Source of the DNA: Cellvibrionaceae bacterium
GTDB taxonomy: Bacteria; Pseudomonadota; Gammaproteobacteria; Pseudomonadales; Cellvibrionaceae
Length of the DNA stretch: 38,276 bases
Direction of reading: 5' to 3'
Assembly (NCBI GenBank): GCA_002707785.1
Contig: PANW01000008.1
Span: 1 to 38,276, forward strand
Shown: in pieces, positions 23,983 through 32,312 of the stretch
How positions within the stretch are numbered: the first letter of the stretch is position 1
Layout: each line of letters starts with the position of its first letter
Translations under genes and position numbers: made by a program
Notes under the pieces: model-generated
The model's database searches: none
Told to the model about the DNA's origin: nothing
The model's input: the letters and a program-made list of their open reading frames with translations, nothing else

Positions 23983-26223
23983 ATGAAACAAAATAAGCTC
24001 AAACCTTGGATCTTCTGGCCGCGAGCCATTGCAGATATTTCGAGCGGTATCTACACATTTCTCCACTGGCCGAAATCCCTATCCAGTCGGGTGGAAGCAC
24101 CCGTTAAGATTGCCGATGACTTCTTTGGCATTAATATCGCCAATTCTAGCGACGAGCGCAGCGATCAGTATGTGTTAGATCAGGTCGCCCAATTGGGGCT
24201 TAAGCAAGTACGACTGGACTACACCTATGACTCTTTTGGCGGCAATGCGGAGCGCTTGCTAGACAAAACCCTAGCACAAGGGTTTCACGTACTGCTGGAT
24301 ATTTTCCCCTCTTTCGAAGACGCCCAACTGATGGGGCAAGACTCATCTGCAGACAAGCGCTGGCATGCATTCGCTGAAGAGGTTTTTAAGACCTACAGTC
24401 AGGGGCCACATCAGCAGCAAATCGTTTATGAAATCGGGAATACGCCCAACCGCGGGAAATGGTCAGGCTTTAGCTCTAGAGGTTATATCCATGCCTGGAG
24501 CATCATTTCTCCGCTGTTTGATCAGTATGATGTTCGACTCGCCGGCCCCAATATTTCAGACTTTGAGCCACTCGCCAATATCTCGTACCTGCGGGCCATG
24601 AAACGCATCTCCAAAGTGCCCCCCATTCACACCACCAACTTGTTTGTCGAGCGCGTGGTGGAACCCGAAGCTAATGATCATCGCGTCTTAGGCCACAGGG
24701 CACGAGATTGGCTGCGCCTGAATTTAGTTAAGAAAGCCCGCGCCATTGATGCCATTGGCAAAGAGCTGGGCTGCGAAGAAACCTACTGCACCTATAAGTG
24801 CTGGACCATCCGTCGACTCAAGCGTTGGTTCGATGACCCCGAACAAAAACAAGCCGATTACCTCATGCGCTATATGGTACTGGCGGCCACTAGCGGAAGC
24901 CTGAATCGAGTTTACTGGGGGCCGCTTGTCTGCAGCCGTGACGGCGTTATTGATTGTGGTGCTGAAGGCTATCCCGATATCGACAATGTCACTCATTATC
25001 GAGAGATTCGCGGAGAGTTTGATGACTTTCGCGTGCGCCCCGTGTTTAAGGCCCTAAAGCAAGCCCAACATTTGCTCGCGGGTGCCACTTGTATTCAGGC
25101 GGTGCACTCCCAAGATGGTATTCATCACTTTGTGTTTGTGAATCAAGCACAGCAGGAATTCCACATTAGTTGGTGTCGTGATGGGTATAGCATGCCATTG
25201 TCGTTGATCTACCCCAGCGACTTACGCGCAGATGATGAGATCAGTTTCACCAATGTACTCGGCGAGACGATTGTTGAAACGCCGACACACATCACCCAGC
25301 AACCGCTGGTAATTCACTTCGACTCCATACACCCTCGCTGGCGACCCGATGCCAACCAACTTGCAGGATTACCTGATATGACCGTGCTCGACATTCCGGC
25401 AGAGCAGCGCCAATACTTGCCCTTTAACAACAGCAACTGGTGCGGTGCACTGGCCGTGAATGAAGGCAACAGCCTCGATGAGACACTGGCAGCACTCCTG
25501 CCTGAAGCGCTGGAAACGGCACCGGTCGACCGACTCATTCGCGATAAACGCAACAAAGTTTGGAACATCACGACTGCCACTAACGGCCCCTTAACCATTA
25601 AGTTGAATCGTGCCGTGGGCGGTAAACGCTTAAGCTATCGTTTTCTGCCCAGCAAAGGTAAACGCCATTGGGACAATGCTGCCGCCATGTTGCGCGCCGG
25701 CATTAATACGCCGCAACCGGTCGCCTATTTTGAACAACACAAACTCGCCGGTATCGAACCCAACTACTATGTCACTGAGTTTTTAGACGGTGCCTTTTCA
25801 GCCCGGGATGTGTTTACCAGTATCAACAAGGGTGATGCTGACTGCCAAGGCTTGTCCCATGAGTATTTGCTAGAACTGTTAGGCCAGTTTGTTTGCCGTA
25901 TGCACGACGCCGGCATTATCCATCGCGACCTCTCATCGGGGAATATACTTCTCACTCAACAAGGTGATAGCGCCACACCTTATTTGATCGACATTGGTCG
26001 AGCCAAGCTCAAACAAACGCTCAGCAATCGCGAGCGTCTTATCGATGTGATGCGTATCGTCTACAAATTGGATTGGCCAGATCGTGAAAAATTGGTTGGC
26101 TACTACGAAGCCAATCACGGACAGCTGCTGAAAGGCTGGAGACAAGCGGCGAAGTACTATGAGTTCAAACAGCGTTCGAAAAAGAAACTCAAGAGCAAAC
26201 TTAAAGCCAAAAAACGCAAATAG
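23983..26223 (+). CDS. Glycosidase-like barrel fused to Kdo/WaaP-type LPS kinase domain
   Basis: 746 aa cytoplasmic-looking protein with two parts. Residues about 40-470 look like a clan GH-A TIM barrel: QVRLDYTYDSFGG, HVLLDIFPSFED, IVYEIGNTPNRG (Glu150, position of the usual NEP acid/base) and VRLAGPNISD. Residues about 510-720 are a protein-kinase-fold LPS kinase of the WaaP/InaA group. Its Lys-bearing strand TIKLNRAVGGKRLSYRFLPS is followed by catalytic HRDLSSGN (647-654) and metal-binding LIDIGRAK (Asp670). The C-terminus is lysine-rich (last 15 residues). Kdo kinases phosphorylate the inner LPS core; the barrel suggests a linked glycan role. No signal peptide. AGGAAG lies 11 bases before the ATG. 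The kinase domain is confident, the barrel less so. Confidence 0.8.
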   Translation: MKQNKLKPWIFWPRAIADISSGIYTFLHWPKSLSSRVEAPVKIADDFFGINIANSSDERSDQYVLDQVAQLGLKQVRLDYTYDSFGGNAERLLDKTLAQGFHVLLDIFPSFEDAQLMGQDSSADKRWHAFAEEVFKTYSQGPHQQQIVYEIGNTPNRGKWSGFSSRGYIHAWSIISPLFDQYDVRLAGPNISDFEPLANISYLRAMKRISKVPPIHTTNLFVERVVEPEANDHRVLGHRARDWLRLNLVKKARAIDAIGKELGCEETYCTYKCWTIRRLKRWFDDPEQKQADYLMRYMVLAATSGSLNRVYWGPLVCSRDGVIDCGAEGYPDIDNVTHYREIRGEFDDFRVRPVFKALKQAQHLLAGATCIQAVHSQDGIHHFVFVNQAQQEFHISWCRDGYSMPLSLIYPSDLRADDEISFTNVLGETIVETPTHITQQPLVIHFDSIHPRWRPDANQLAGLPDMTVLDIPAEQRQYLPFNNSNWCGALAVNEGNSLDETLAALLPEALETAPVDRLIRDKRNKVWNITTATNGPLTIKLNRAVGGKRLSYRFLPSKGKRHWDNAAAMLRAGINTPQPVAYFEQHKLAGIEPNYYVTEFLDGAFSARDVFTSINKGDADCQGLSHEYLLELLGQFVCRMHDAGIIHRDLSSGNILLTQQGDSATPYLIDIGRAKLKQTLSNRERLIDVMRIVYKLDWPDREKLVGYYEANHGQLLKGWRQAAKYYEFKQRSKKKLKSKLKAKKRK

Positions 26224-26703
26224 GTCTTCCCTGTAGCGACTGAGATAGGCGGTATAATAAAAAACACTTGTCGAATTAGCACATCAAAACCTTGACCCTC
26301 CACTGCGGCAGCTACAACCCGATTGGCCGTGGTGGGTAGAGCTCTACCAAGGGCGCCCCCTATTTCTTTCCACCTCTTGAAAACCGATCGCGGGGCCTAG
26401 CCCGTGCCATTTGAGGGGCCGGCCTCTCACCCCCCCCATAGATAAACCTCATAGATACCACCTGTACACCACTTCAAACTGCCCTTTGGGCACATCGAGC
26501 GCCAAAGCTCTACCCGCGCCACTTTCTTCGACTATCCACCCAAAGCTCAACTAGACTCGGTGAGCGGTTGCGGATAGGTAATTGGGTTAGTAGTCCGAGC
26601 AATAAATCAATATCACAACCATTCCAAACTGTTACTTGCATTAAGAGACTCATGTAGGCAAACTAACCCCAATCACAACAAACACTGATCGCAGGAGAGC
26701 TCT
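26224..26703. other. 480-bp intergenic region
   Basis: No open frame of note. A TATAAT hexamer at 26253-26258 has no good -35 partner. A perfect 14-bp palindrome GGTAGAGCTCTACC lies at 26335-26348, and a GAGGGGCCGGCCTC hairpin near 26413. The last part must hold the carotenoid oxygenase promoter. AGGAGAGC precedes that gene's ATG. Confidence 0.4.
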
Positions 26704-28161
26704 ATGAATAGCAAATTTATCGATGAAGATGCGCCTTTTGGCCACGATCACGGCCCCATGCTGACGGGCCCGTTTGCCCCCATAGCGGAAGAACAAGTCT
26801 TAGAAAACCTTCCCGTTGAAGGCGAAATCCCCAAAGACCTCAATGGCATCTATCTGCGCAACGGCCCCAACCAACAGTTTGAGCCCAAAGGTTCTCACCA
26901 TTACTTCGATGGCGAAGGTATGTTGCACACCGGTCTGTTTCGCGACGGTAAGTTTACCTATCGCAACAAATGGGTTCGCACCGATGGCTGGAAGAAAAAT
27001 GACGATGCCGGCGAAGAGCTCTATTGGGGGGTGATGAATTCGCTTAAAGGCAGTGAAGACAAACCCATGAACGATGCTGCCAATACCGACGTTATTGGTC
27101 ACGGAGGCAAAGCGGTGGTGAGCTGGTATCTGGCTGGTGTGCCCTACATTCTGGATCCGCTCACCTTGGAAACCATCAAGGCGGCTCCCGAATACGTCAG
27201 CGGCCCCGGTAAAGGCATGTCGGCACACTTCAAAGTCGATGAGCACACCGGCGACATGTTGTACTTTGATTACTTCACCGAAAAGCCTCACATGAGTTAT
27301 GGCGTGGTCAGTGCCGACGGCAAGCTCACCCATCATGTCCCCATTGAGCTGCCCGGTGATCGCCTCATGCACGATATGGGTGTCACTGAAAACTATTCAA
27401 TACTGCATGATGTTCCTGTCTACCACGACGAAGAGGCACTCAAAGCCGATCGCCACAAGATCCGATTTGATTCTTCTTTGCCCATGCGCTTTGGTGTGAT
27501 TCCGCGCTTTGGAGCATCCGACAGCATTCGCTGGTTTGATTTCTCCCCCTGCTTTATTTATCACGTCGTCAACTGCTGGGAAGAAGGTGATGAGATTGTG
27601 ATGGTCGCCTGCCGTTACATGCCCGCCAAAAAAGCCGATGGCAGCATCGATGAAGAACGCACGGCGAAAATGATTGGCTCTCTGCAAATGGACGCTCGTT
27701 TGTGGAGCTACCGCATGAACCTCAAAACCGGCGAAACCCAAGAGAAGTGCCTCAACGCCGACCACAACGTCGAATTCCCCACCTACAATAGCTTGGATAC
27801 CGGTCGTTACACTCAATGGGCCTATCTAGTGGATCACGATCCGAAAATGTTGCGCTGGACCGGCATTCGAAAAATGAACACCGACACTGGCGAAAGCGTC
27901 GGCGAGTGGACCGATGGTCACGATGATTGTTGGTACAGTGAACCTTGGTTTGCACCGGCAGACAATCCTCAATCAGAGGATCACGGTTACGTGGTAAGTT
28001 TCTGCTGGAATGCCAAAAGCAAAGTGCAAGAACTGCAAGTGTTCGACGCGCTGGACATTAACAAAGGGCCTGTCGCCCGCATTAAAATGCCTGGCCGAAT
28101 CCCGCCAGGGTTTCACGCCTGCTGGATGAAGCCTGAGCAAATTGACAGTTGGGCTGCCTAA
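26704..28161 (+). CDS. Carotenoid oxygenase family protein (carotenoid/stilbene cleavage)
   Basis: 485 aa soluble seven-bladed propeller dioxygenase that cleaves carbon-carbon double bonds of apocarotenoids or lignostilbenes. The four Fe(II) histidines are visible in the expected contexts: MSAHFKVD (His175), DRLMHDMGVTEN (His223), FIYHVVNCWEEGDEIV (His287) and IPPGFHACW (His471). The IPKDLNGIYLRNGPN and HYFDGEGMLH N-terminal motifs are the family hallmarks. Length is typical. No carotenoid biosynthesis genes are nearby, so the substrate may be a plant or environmental compound. Strong AGGAGAGC ribosome-binding site; its own terminator follows. Confidence 0.95.
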   Translation: MNSKFIDEDAPFGHDHGPMLTGPFAPIAEEQVLENLPVEGEIPKDLNGIYLRNGPNQQFEPKGSHHYFDGEGMLHTGLFRDGKFTYRNKWVRTDGWKKNDDAGEELYWGVMNSLKGSEDKPMNDAANTDVIGHGGKAVVSWYLAGVPYILDPLTLETIKAAPEYVSGPGKGMSAHFKVDEHTGDMLYFDYFTEKPHMSYGVVSADGKLTHHVPIELPGDRLMHDMGVTENYSILHDVPVYHDEEALKADRHKIRFDSSLPMRFGVIPRFGASDSIRWFDFSPCFIYHVVNCWEEGDEIVMVACRYMPAKKADGSIDEERTAKMIGSLQMDARLWSYRMNLKTGETQEKCLNADHNVEFPTYNSLDTGRYTQWAYLVDHDPKMLRWTGIRKMNTDTGESVGEWTDGHDDCWYSEPWFAPADNPQSEDHGYVVSFCWNAKSKVQELQVFDALDINKGPVARIKMPGRIPPGFHACWMKPEQIDSWAA

Positions 28162-28174
28162 CGGCCATCATGAA

Positions 28175-28228
28175 GCGGAGTTTGTTGGTATGAGTACACA
28201 CCCTCATATCGATAAACTCCGCGGTTTT
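28175..28228 (+). terminator. Terminator after the carotenoid oxygenase gene
   Basis: GCGGAGTTT (28175-28183) pairs with AAACTCCGC (28214-28222); an inner ATGAG/CTCAT stem extends the structure, followed by GGTTTTCTCTTCT. Confidence 0.75.
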
Positions 28229-28325
28229 CTCTTCTAAATCTTGCGCCTTAACCTGCAAGCAGTGACCTCTAAAATTTAATTTTAAAAACTCAAAGCTTTG
28301 AAAGCCGCGATCCATAATCCATTTG

Positions 28326-28361
28326 TTGATCGAATTTAAATCCCTCCGTCCCCTTTATTGC
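28326..28361. repeat. 36-bp dispersed repeat, copy 1
   Basis: Matches 30475-30510 at 33 of 36 bases in the same orientation, with the core AATCCCTCCGTCCCCTTTAT identical. This copy covers the stop codon and penultimate codon of the symporter gene. It is not palindromic. Confidence 0.85.
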
Positions 28362-29725
28362 TGTTCCATTTTCGTAAAGTAATCATGAGCCGCGCGATTA
28401 ACTCGCCCAGATAACAAAAGCGTCGACACCATCGTCGGTATCGCCATCACCGCATACATTCCGATAATCAAGTTACTGACAATTTCCAACGACGCCATCG
28501 CCCCGATCACAATCAATGACAAATAAGAAACCGTGTAGAGCCATTGCGCCCGCGAACCGAATAAAAATACGAAACACTTGAGGCCGTAATACCAAAAAGT
28601 CACCACCGTACTAAACGCCAAAGGCACCACCATCACCAATAGCGCCAATGGCCCCCAATCGCCCAACACAGAACTGAACGCTTGGGAGGTCAAAGCCACT
28701 CCGGCAACTCCATCGGCCTGTGTCCAAACACCGGTCAACAAAATCACCAACGCAGTACAACTGCACACCACCAGCGTGTCGATAATCGGTCCCAGCATCG
28801 CTACCACACCTTCACGTACAGGCTCAGTGGTTTTGGCCGCGCCGTGAGCCAAAGATTCAGTGCCAATACCCGCTTCATTGGAAAACGCACCGCGACTAAC
28901 CCCGGTGGTAATCACCACACCTAAGGCGCCACCGGCGATGGCATGACCGCTGAATGCATCACTCAAAATTAAACTCAGCACGGCGGGGATATCTCGCCAA
29001 AATGAACCGATCACCATTAGCGCCATCAACAAATAGAAAATCACCATGGCCGGTACGATAGCCACAGCAAAACGTCCAATACGTTGGATACGACCGGACA
29101 CCACTATCAACACGGCAACAGCGAAAATAACGCCAAGCCCCGCGTCAAAGTAGAACTGATTATCGGCCGACACCCAACCGGCCGGCTCGGCGAAGGCGAC
29201 GCGCAATAGTTGCACCGCCTGATTGGCTTGGAACAATGGCAACATACCCATCAACCCAGCAATGGCGAATAAATACGCCAACGGCTGCCAACGCTTGCCC
29301 AGACCTTCGCGAATCACATACATCGGACCACCCTGCGCCTCGCCCTGACTGTCTTTGCCGCGATACATCACCGCTAATGTGGCGGTGTAGAACTTGGTGG
29401 CCACCCCTAGTAAAGCCGTCACCCACATCCAAAAAATCGCCCCTGGCCCACCAGCCGTAATCGCAATCGCCACGCCGGCAATATTGCCAAGCCCTAGAGT
29501 ACCCGACAGCGCAGTAGACAGCGCTTGGCGATGGGAAACCTGTCCGGGATCGTCAGGGTTATCGTATTGCCCTCGCAACAAGGCCAACGAATGCCCTAAA
29601 TGCCGATACGGGCGCCCGCGAGAACTGATCAGCAAGAACACACCGCCGCCGATCAGAAGTACTAATAGTGGTGTTCCCCAAGCGTAAGCGACGAACGTTT
29701 GTAACGCTGAATTGATAGAATCCAT
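28355..29725 (-). CDS. Na+/H+:alanine/glycine symporter (AGCS family)
   Basis: 456 aa inner-membrane amino-acid carrier with about 11 hydrophobic segments. Family motifs are visible: the early LSGTLGLGNIAGVAIAI with ITAGGPGAIFWMW after it, GGPMYVI, and TTGVSRGAFSNEAGIGTE in the middle of the protein, all hallmarks of AGCS sodium:alanine symporters such as AlsT/AgcS. The N-terminus WGTPLLVLLIGGGVFLL starts without a signal peptide. Length is normal. Its last codons lie in copy 1 of the 36-bp repeat. A decayed MerR gene is divergent, 146 bases away, and may once have controlled it. Confidence 0.93.
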   Translation of the reverse strand: MDSINSALQTFVAYAWGTPLLVLLIGGGVFLLISSRGRPYRHLGHSLALLRGQYDNPDDPGQVSHRQALSTALSGTLGLGNIAGVAIAITAGGPGAIFWMWVTALLGVATKFYTATLAVMYRGKDSQGEAQGGPMYVIREGLGKRWQPLAYLFAIAGLMGMLPLFQANQAVQLLRVAFAEPAGWVSADNQFYFDAGLGVIFAVAVLIVVSGRIQRIGRFAVAIVPAMVIFYLLMALMVIGSFWRDIPAVLSLILSDAFSGHAIAGGALGVVITTGVSRGAFSNEAGIGTESLAHGAAKTTEPVREGVVAMLGPIIDTLVVCSCTALVILLTGVWTQADGVAGVALTSQAFSSVLGDWGPLALLVMVVPLAFSTVVTFWYYGLKCFVFLFGSRAQWLYTVSYLSLIVIGAMASLEIVSNLIIGMYAVMAIPTMVSTLLLSGRVNRAAHDYFTKMEQQ

Positions 29726-29871
29726 AAAATGTCTTAAAAATGCCCCAATAAAAAATGAACTAGATTGTCAGATACACCCAACTCTCTGCGGCGTCTTTGG
29801 CGAACGGTGTTGACCCGTCTATAGGTCTAGGGTTAAAGCCCCATCTTCGATCAGAAAAAATAGGCTCGGTC

Positions 29872-30436
29872 ATGCTCACCGTTACCCAGCTCGCCAATAA
29901 GTTAAATATATCCAGAGCCACTGTACTCTATTACGAGCGCGAAGGACTACTCCTACCCACCACTCGTGGCGACAACGGCTAGCGGTGGTGCGGTGATCAA
30001 GCGGCAAAACGGGTTGGAATTATCATGTCCTATCGCGTCTCGGGCATACCGGTCGGGCAAGTCTTGGACTTATTTGCACGAAACCAAACGCCTTCTCAGT
30101 TTAAGATTTTGACCGATCACCTTCACCATCTCGGGCATGAGATTGAACGCTTAAAGTAGCAGCAGAAAGCCATCATTGCCTTGCTGCAAGAGCCGGCATT
30201 ATTGGAGAAAACAAGGTTGCCAAACAACGCTGGGTTGAAACCGGAAACAATGCAAACCTTAGGTTTTAACGAAGACGCAATGACCCGTTGGTATCGAGAA
30301 TTTTAAGAGATGGAGTCGCTAGAACATCAAACGTCTTAAGTCACTGGATATTGATGCCGCTGAGGTTGAGCAAATTCGTCAGCGGGAGTTCGGTAGAGAT
30401 TTCAGGAATGAGTTCGGGAAAACGCCAGAATTGTAA
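29872..30436 (+). pseudogene. Decayed MerR-family regulator with TipAS-like C-terminus
   Basis: The frame from the ATG at 29872 begins as a good MerR HTH (MLTVTQLANKLNISRATVLY, then YEREGLLLPT) but is interrupted by TAG at 29980, TAG at 30157, TAA at 30304 and TAA at 30337. Between the stops it still reads as the MerR dimer coiled coil (VGQVLDLFAR, then FKILTDHLHHLGHEIERLK) and an effector segment ending AMTRWYREF. After 30337 similarity continues in another frame (SLDIDAAEVEQIRQ) to a stop at 30434-30436, so a frameshift is also present. Without the lesions it would be about 188 codons. It is divergent from the symporter. Confidence 0.85.
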
Positions 30437-30474
30437 CTTGGAGACAATCTATGAGGGGATCTATACAATAACAC

Positions 30475-30510
30475 TTGATCAAATTTTAATCCCTCCGTCC
30501 CCTTTATCGC
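30475..30510. repeat. 36-bp dispersed repeat, copy 2
   Basis: Direct copy of 28326-28361 with three differences. A partial third unit, CTCCGTCCCGTTTAT, follows from 30512. It lies just after the MerR pseudogene, so the two copies bracket the symporter and its lost regulator. Confidence 0.85.
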
Positions 30511-30634
30511 ACTCCGTCCCGTTTATCCGCTGAGTAAGCCTAGCATCCGAGATTCACCTAAGCACCATCCAAATCTATAACTACGGCAAGATTAGAATTT
30601 GGCGGGCTAAGAGTTTAGTAGCTGTAGAGGCAGA

Positions 30635-30838
30635 TCACTTTCCTTTGAGCTGTCCTTTGAACTTTTCAAACTCTCTAACGGCATTATTTGCCACCTGATA
30701 ACTGGACTGGCTTAGCGATACCGAAGCGTCGCACTCAGGGTTCGTACAACCAAAGCTTCCACCCTGCAGCAATCTCGCGGCATCAATTAAGATTATCCCG
30801 CCACAACTTGGGCATTCGATTTCAGTGTTAGTCGACAT
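30635..30838 (-). CDS. Small zinc-ribbon protein
   Basis: 67 aa. CPSCGG at 9-14 and CTNPEC at 30-35 make a four-cysteine zinc ribbon; the rest (about 45-67) is a charged helix, VREFEKFKGQLKGK. Function unknown; such ribbons bind nucleic acid or protein. The longer open frame begins 40 codons upstream, but the ATG at 30838 has AGGGAA nine bases before it and directly precedes the ribbon, so it is preferred. It is the first gene of the AT-richer segment. Confidence 0.65.
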   Translation of the reverse strand: MSTNTEIECPSCGGIILIDAARLLQGGSFGCTNPECDASVSLSQSSYQVANNAVREFEKFKGQLKGK

Positions 30839-30982
30839 TTTCTTGCGTTCCCTGATTTGTCTAAAAATCAATATCATTGGATTTTTACGGACAAAATCCC
30901 GGTGAAACGACGAGCCCCTAACTTTAGCGTCCGACTTAAAGATCAAGCTCCGCCCCACCCTCCAATTCTCGAGCGAAGATCC

Positions 30983-31822
30983 TCAATAATCTACTGATCT
31001 AACTCGGGGGATAGCAAGTAAATTCTCAGGAGCGTCTTCACCAGCTACTTTTGCAAAACGGCTCGTGGTATCTCGTAGCTTCATAGTAGAGCTATACAGT
31101 TGCTGATGGCACGTTTGGAGCTCATCAATCTTAGAGCACATCATTCTAGCGTTGGCCTTGTAATCCTCAGCCTCGGTAGCGAACGTAAAACTGTGATCAA
31201 CAAGTGCATCACACGACAGGTCTTTGATATTTTGTATTGTAGTAGATGGGTTTTCATACTGATTATAGAAAAAATTCTTTACCCAAACGTTCACGTCTGA
31301 AACTGCCTGATCGTCTTCACGTTCGAGTTTAAAGGCTCTTAGATACAGATTCATCGACTGAGAGATGTTATCCTCTGTTTCTACTGGTACCATTTCTAGC
31401 AGATCACTAAACGTCGGATCATAATCTTCTAGCATTGTATCGAACCATCGCTTGCTCTTAGTATCGCTTCTACAGGCCTCCAGAGCGTCAGTAGAAGCTT
31501 GAACCATAACCGCGACATTCTCACGTATCATACCCGCCCCAAGGGATTCGCACCTTCTGATATGCCGCTCCCCCTTAGACGTAATGAGACTCTTGTTTAG
31601 ACAATAGAAGTCCTCTTCCTTTTCTGAAGAAAAGATGATTTCCATCCTGTAGGTATCTAAAATAATTGCCGCCAAATAGGCATTATCGGACGCAATAGTT
31701 GAGTGAGCATTTGGCACTAGAAAGCCAAATAGTAGGCCCAATACCGGCAACTTCTTGATGAGAGGTAAGCATGTGGATTCTATAAACATCTTGCTGATAG
31801 TGATCCTTTTGGAGGGTTTCAT
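30983..31822 (-). CDS. Secreted/periplasmic protein of unknown function
   Basis: 279 aa, family not recognised. An N-terminal hydrophobic stretch with upstream lysines (about 14-41, ending NAHS) is a likely signal peptide. The mature part is mostly helical and acidic, with scattered cysteines (CLNK, CESL, CRSD, CDAL, CSKIDELQTC) that could form disulphides in the periplasm. The start lacks a clear ribosome-binding site; an ATG 11 codons downstream is an alternative. No neighbour on the same strand suggests a role. Confidence 0.6.
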   Translation of the reverse strand: MKPSKRITISKMFIESTCLPLIKKLPVLGLLFGFLVPNAHSTIASDNAYLAAIILDTYRMEIIFSSEKEEDFYCLNKSLITSKGERHIRRCESLGAGMIRENVAVMVQASTDALEACRSDTKSKRWFDTMLEDYDPTFSDLLEMVPVETEDNISQSMNLYLRAFKLEREDDQAVSDVNVWVKNFFYNQYENPSTTIQNIKDLSCDALVDHSFTFATEAEDYKANARMMCSKIDELQTCHQQLYSSTMKLRDTTSRFAKVAGEDAPENLLAIPRVRSVDY

Positions 31823-31965
31823 AATAGTTATGGGTTATCCTACTCTATACGGAAGAACAAGGGTAATTCCAAGAAGAACAGCAGAGTCATAGTTACCGAA
31901 TTCAGAGCTTGACCTAAAGATCATCCTAGTCGCCTTCCCTCCGTCTTTAATCTACAGCCCTACTC

Positions 31966-32223
31966 TCAAGCAAACGTGAGGGAATCAAAATATGGGTTGT
32001 CGACACAGACACTAAGCTTGGCAATCTCGGCCAGCTCTATCAGAGAATTATTGTCCTGCCTACTGACCTTTACACACTCACAGCCGTTGTCATTGACTGC
32101 GGTATCGATAGCGATGCAGTCGATCTCGCTACCATCTTTCATGAGTAGCTTAATGGGATAGCGCTTCATACATACTATTTCGATATAGTCGTATTGCTCA
32201 CAGGAGATTGATCTATTTTTCAT
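31966..32223 (-). CDS. Rho-binding antiterminator-like protein (Rof/YaeO)
   Basis: 85 aa protein of the Rof family, which binds the Rho hexamer primary RNA site and inhibits termination. The order of conserved elements fits: ISCEQYDYIEIVC near the N-terminus (Rof has C-DYD-LE-AC), then IKLLMKDGSEIDCIAIDT, CECVKVS and a final IELAEIAKLSV strand. The size is right (about 84 aa). Sequence divergence from E. coli Rof is high, so whether it contacts Rho is not certain. Ribosome-binding site weak. It is single, between the secreted protein and the beta-lactamase. Confidence 0.7.
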   Translation of the reverse strand: MKNRSISCEQYDYIEIVCMKRYPIKLLMKDGSEIDCIAIDTAVNDNGCECVKVSRQDNNSLIELAEIAKLSVCVDNPYFDSLTFA

Positions 32224-32312
32224 TGATAGCGACCACTCTATTTCTCTACCGGGTAAGTATCGTTGTAATTTTGGATAGAAACCCCGAATAACAAAGTGTT
32301 ATTTCATTTGCG

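Noticed and set aside
26335-26348. 14-bp palindrome GGTAGAGCTCTACC
   Set aside because: Isolated, 355 bases before the nearest downstream start, with no linked regulator; kept only as a note in the gap entry.
28082-28315. 77-codon minus-strand ORF overlapping the carotenoid oxygenase 3' end
   Set aside because: Overlaps a confident gene and that gene's terminator; shadow frame.
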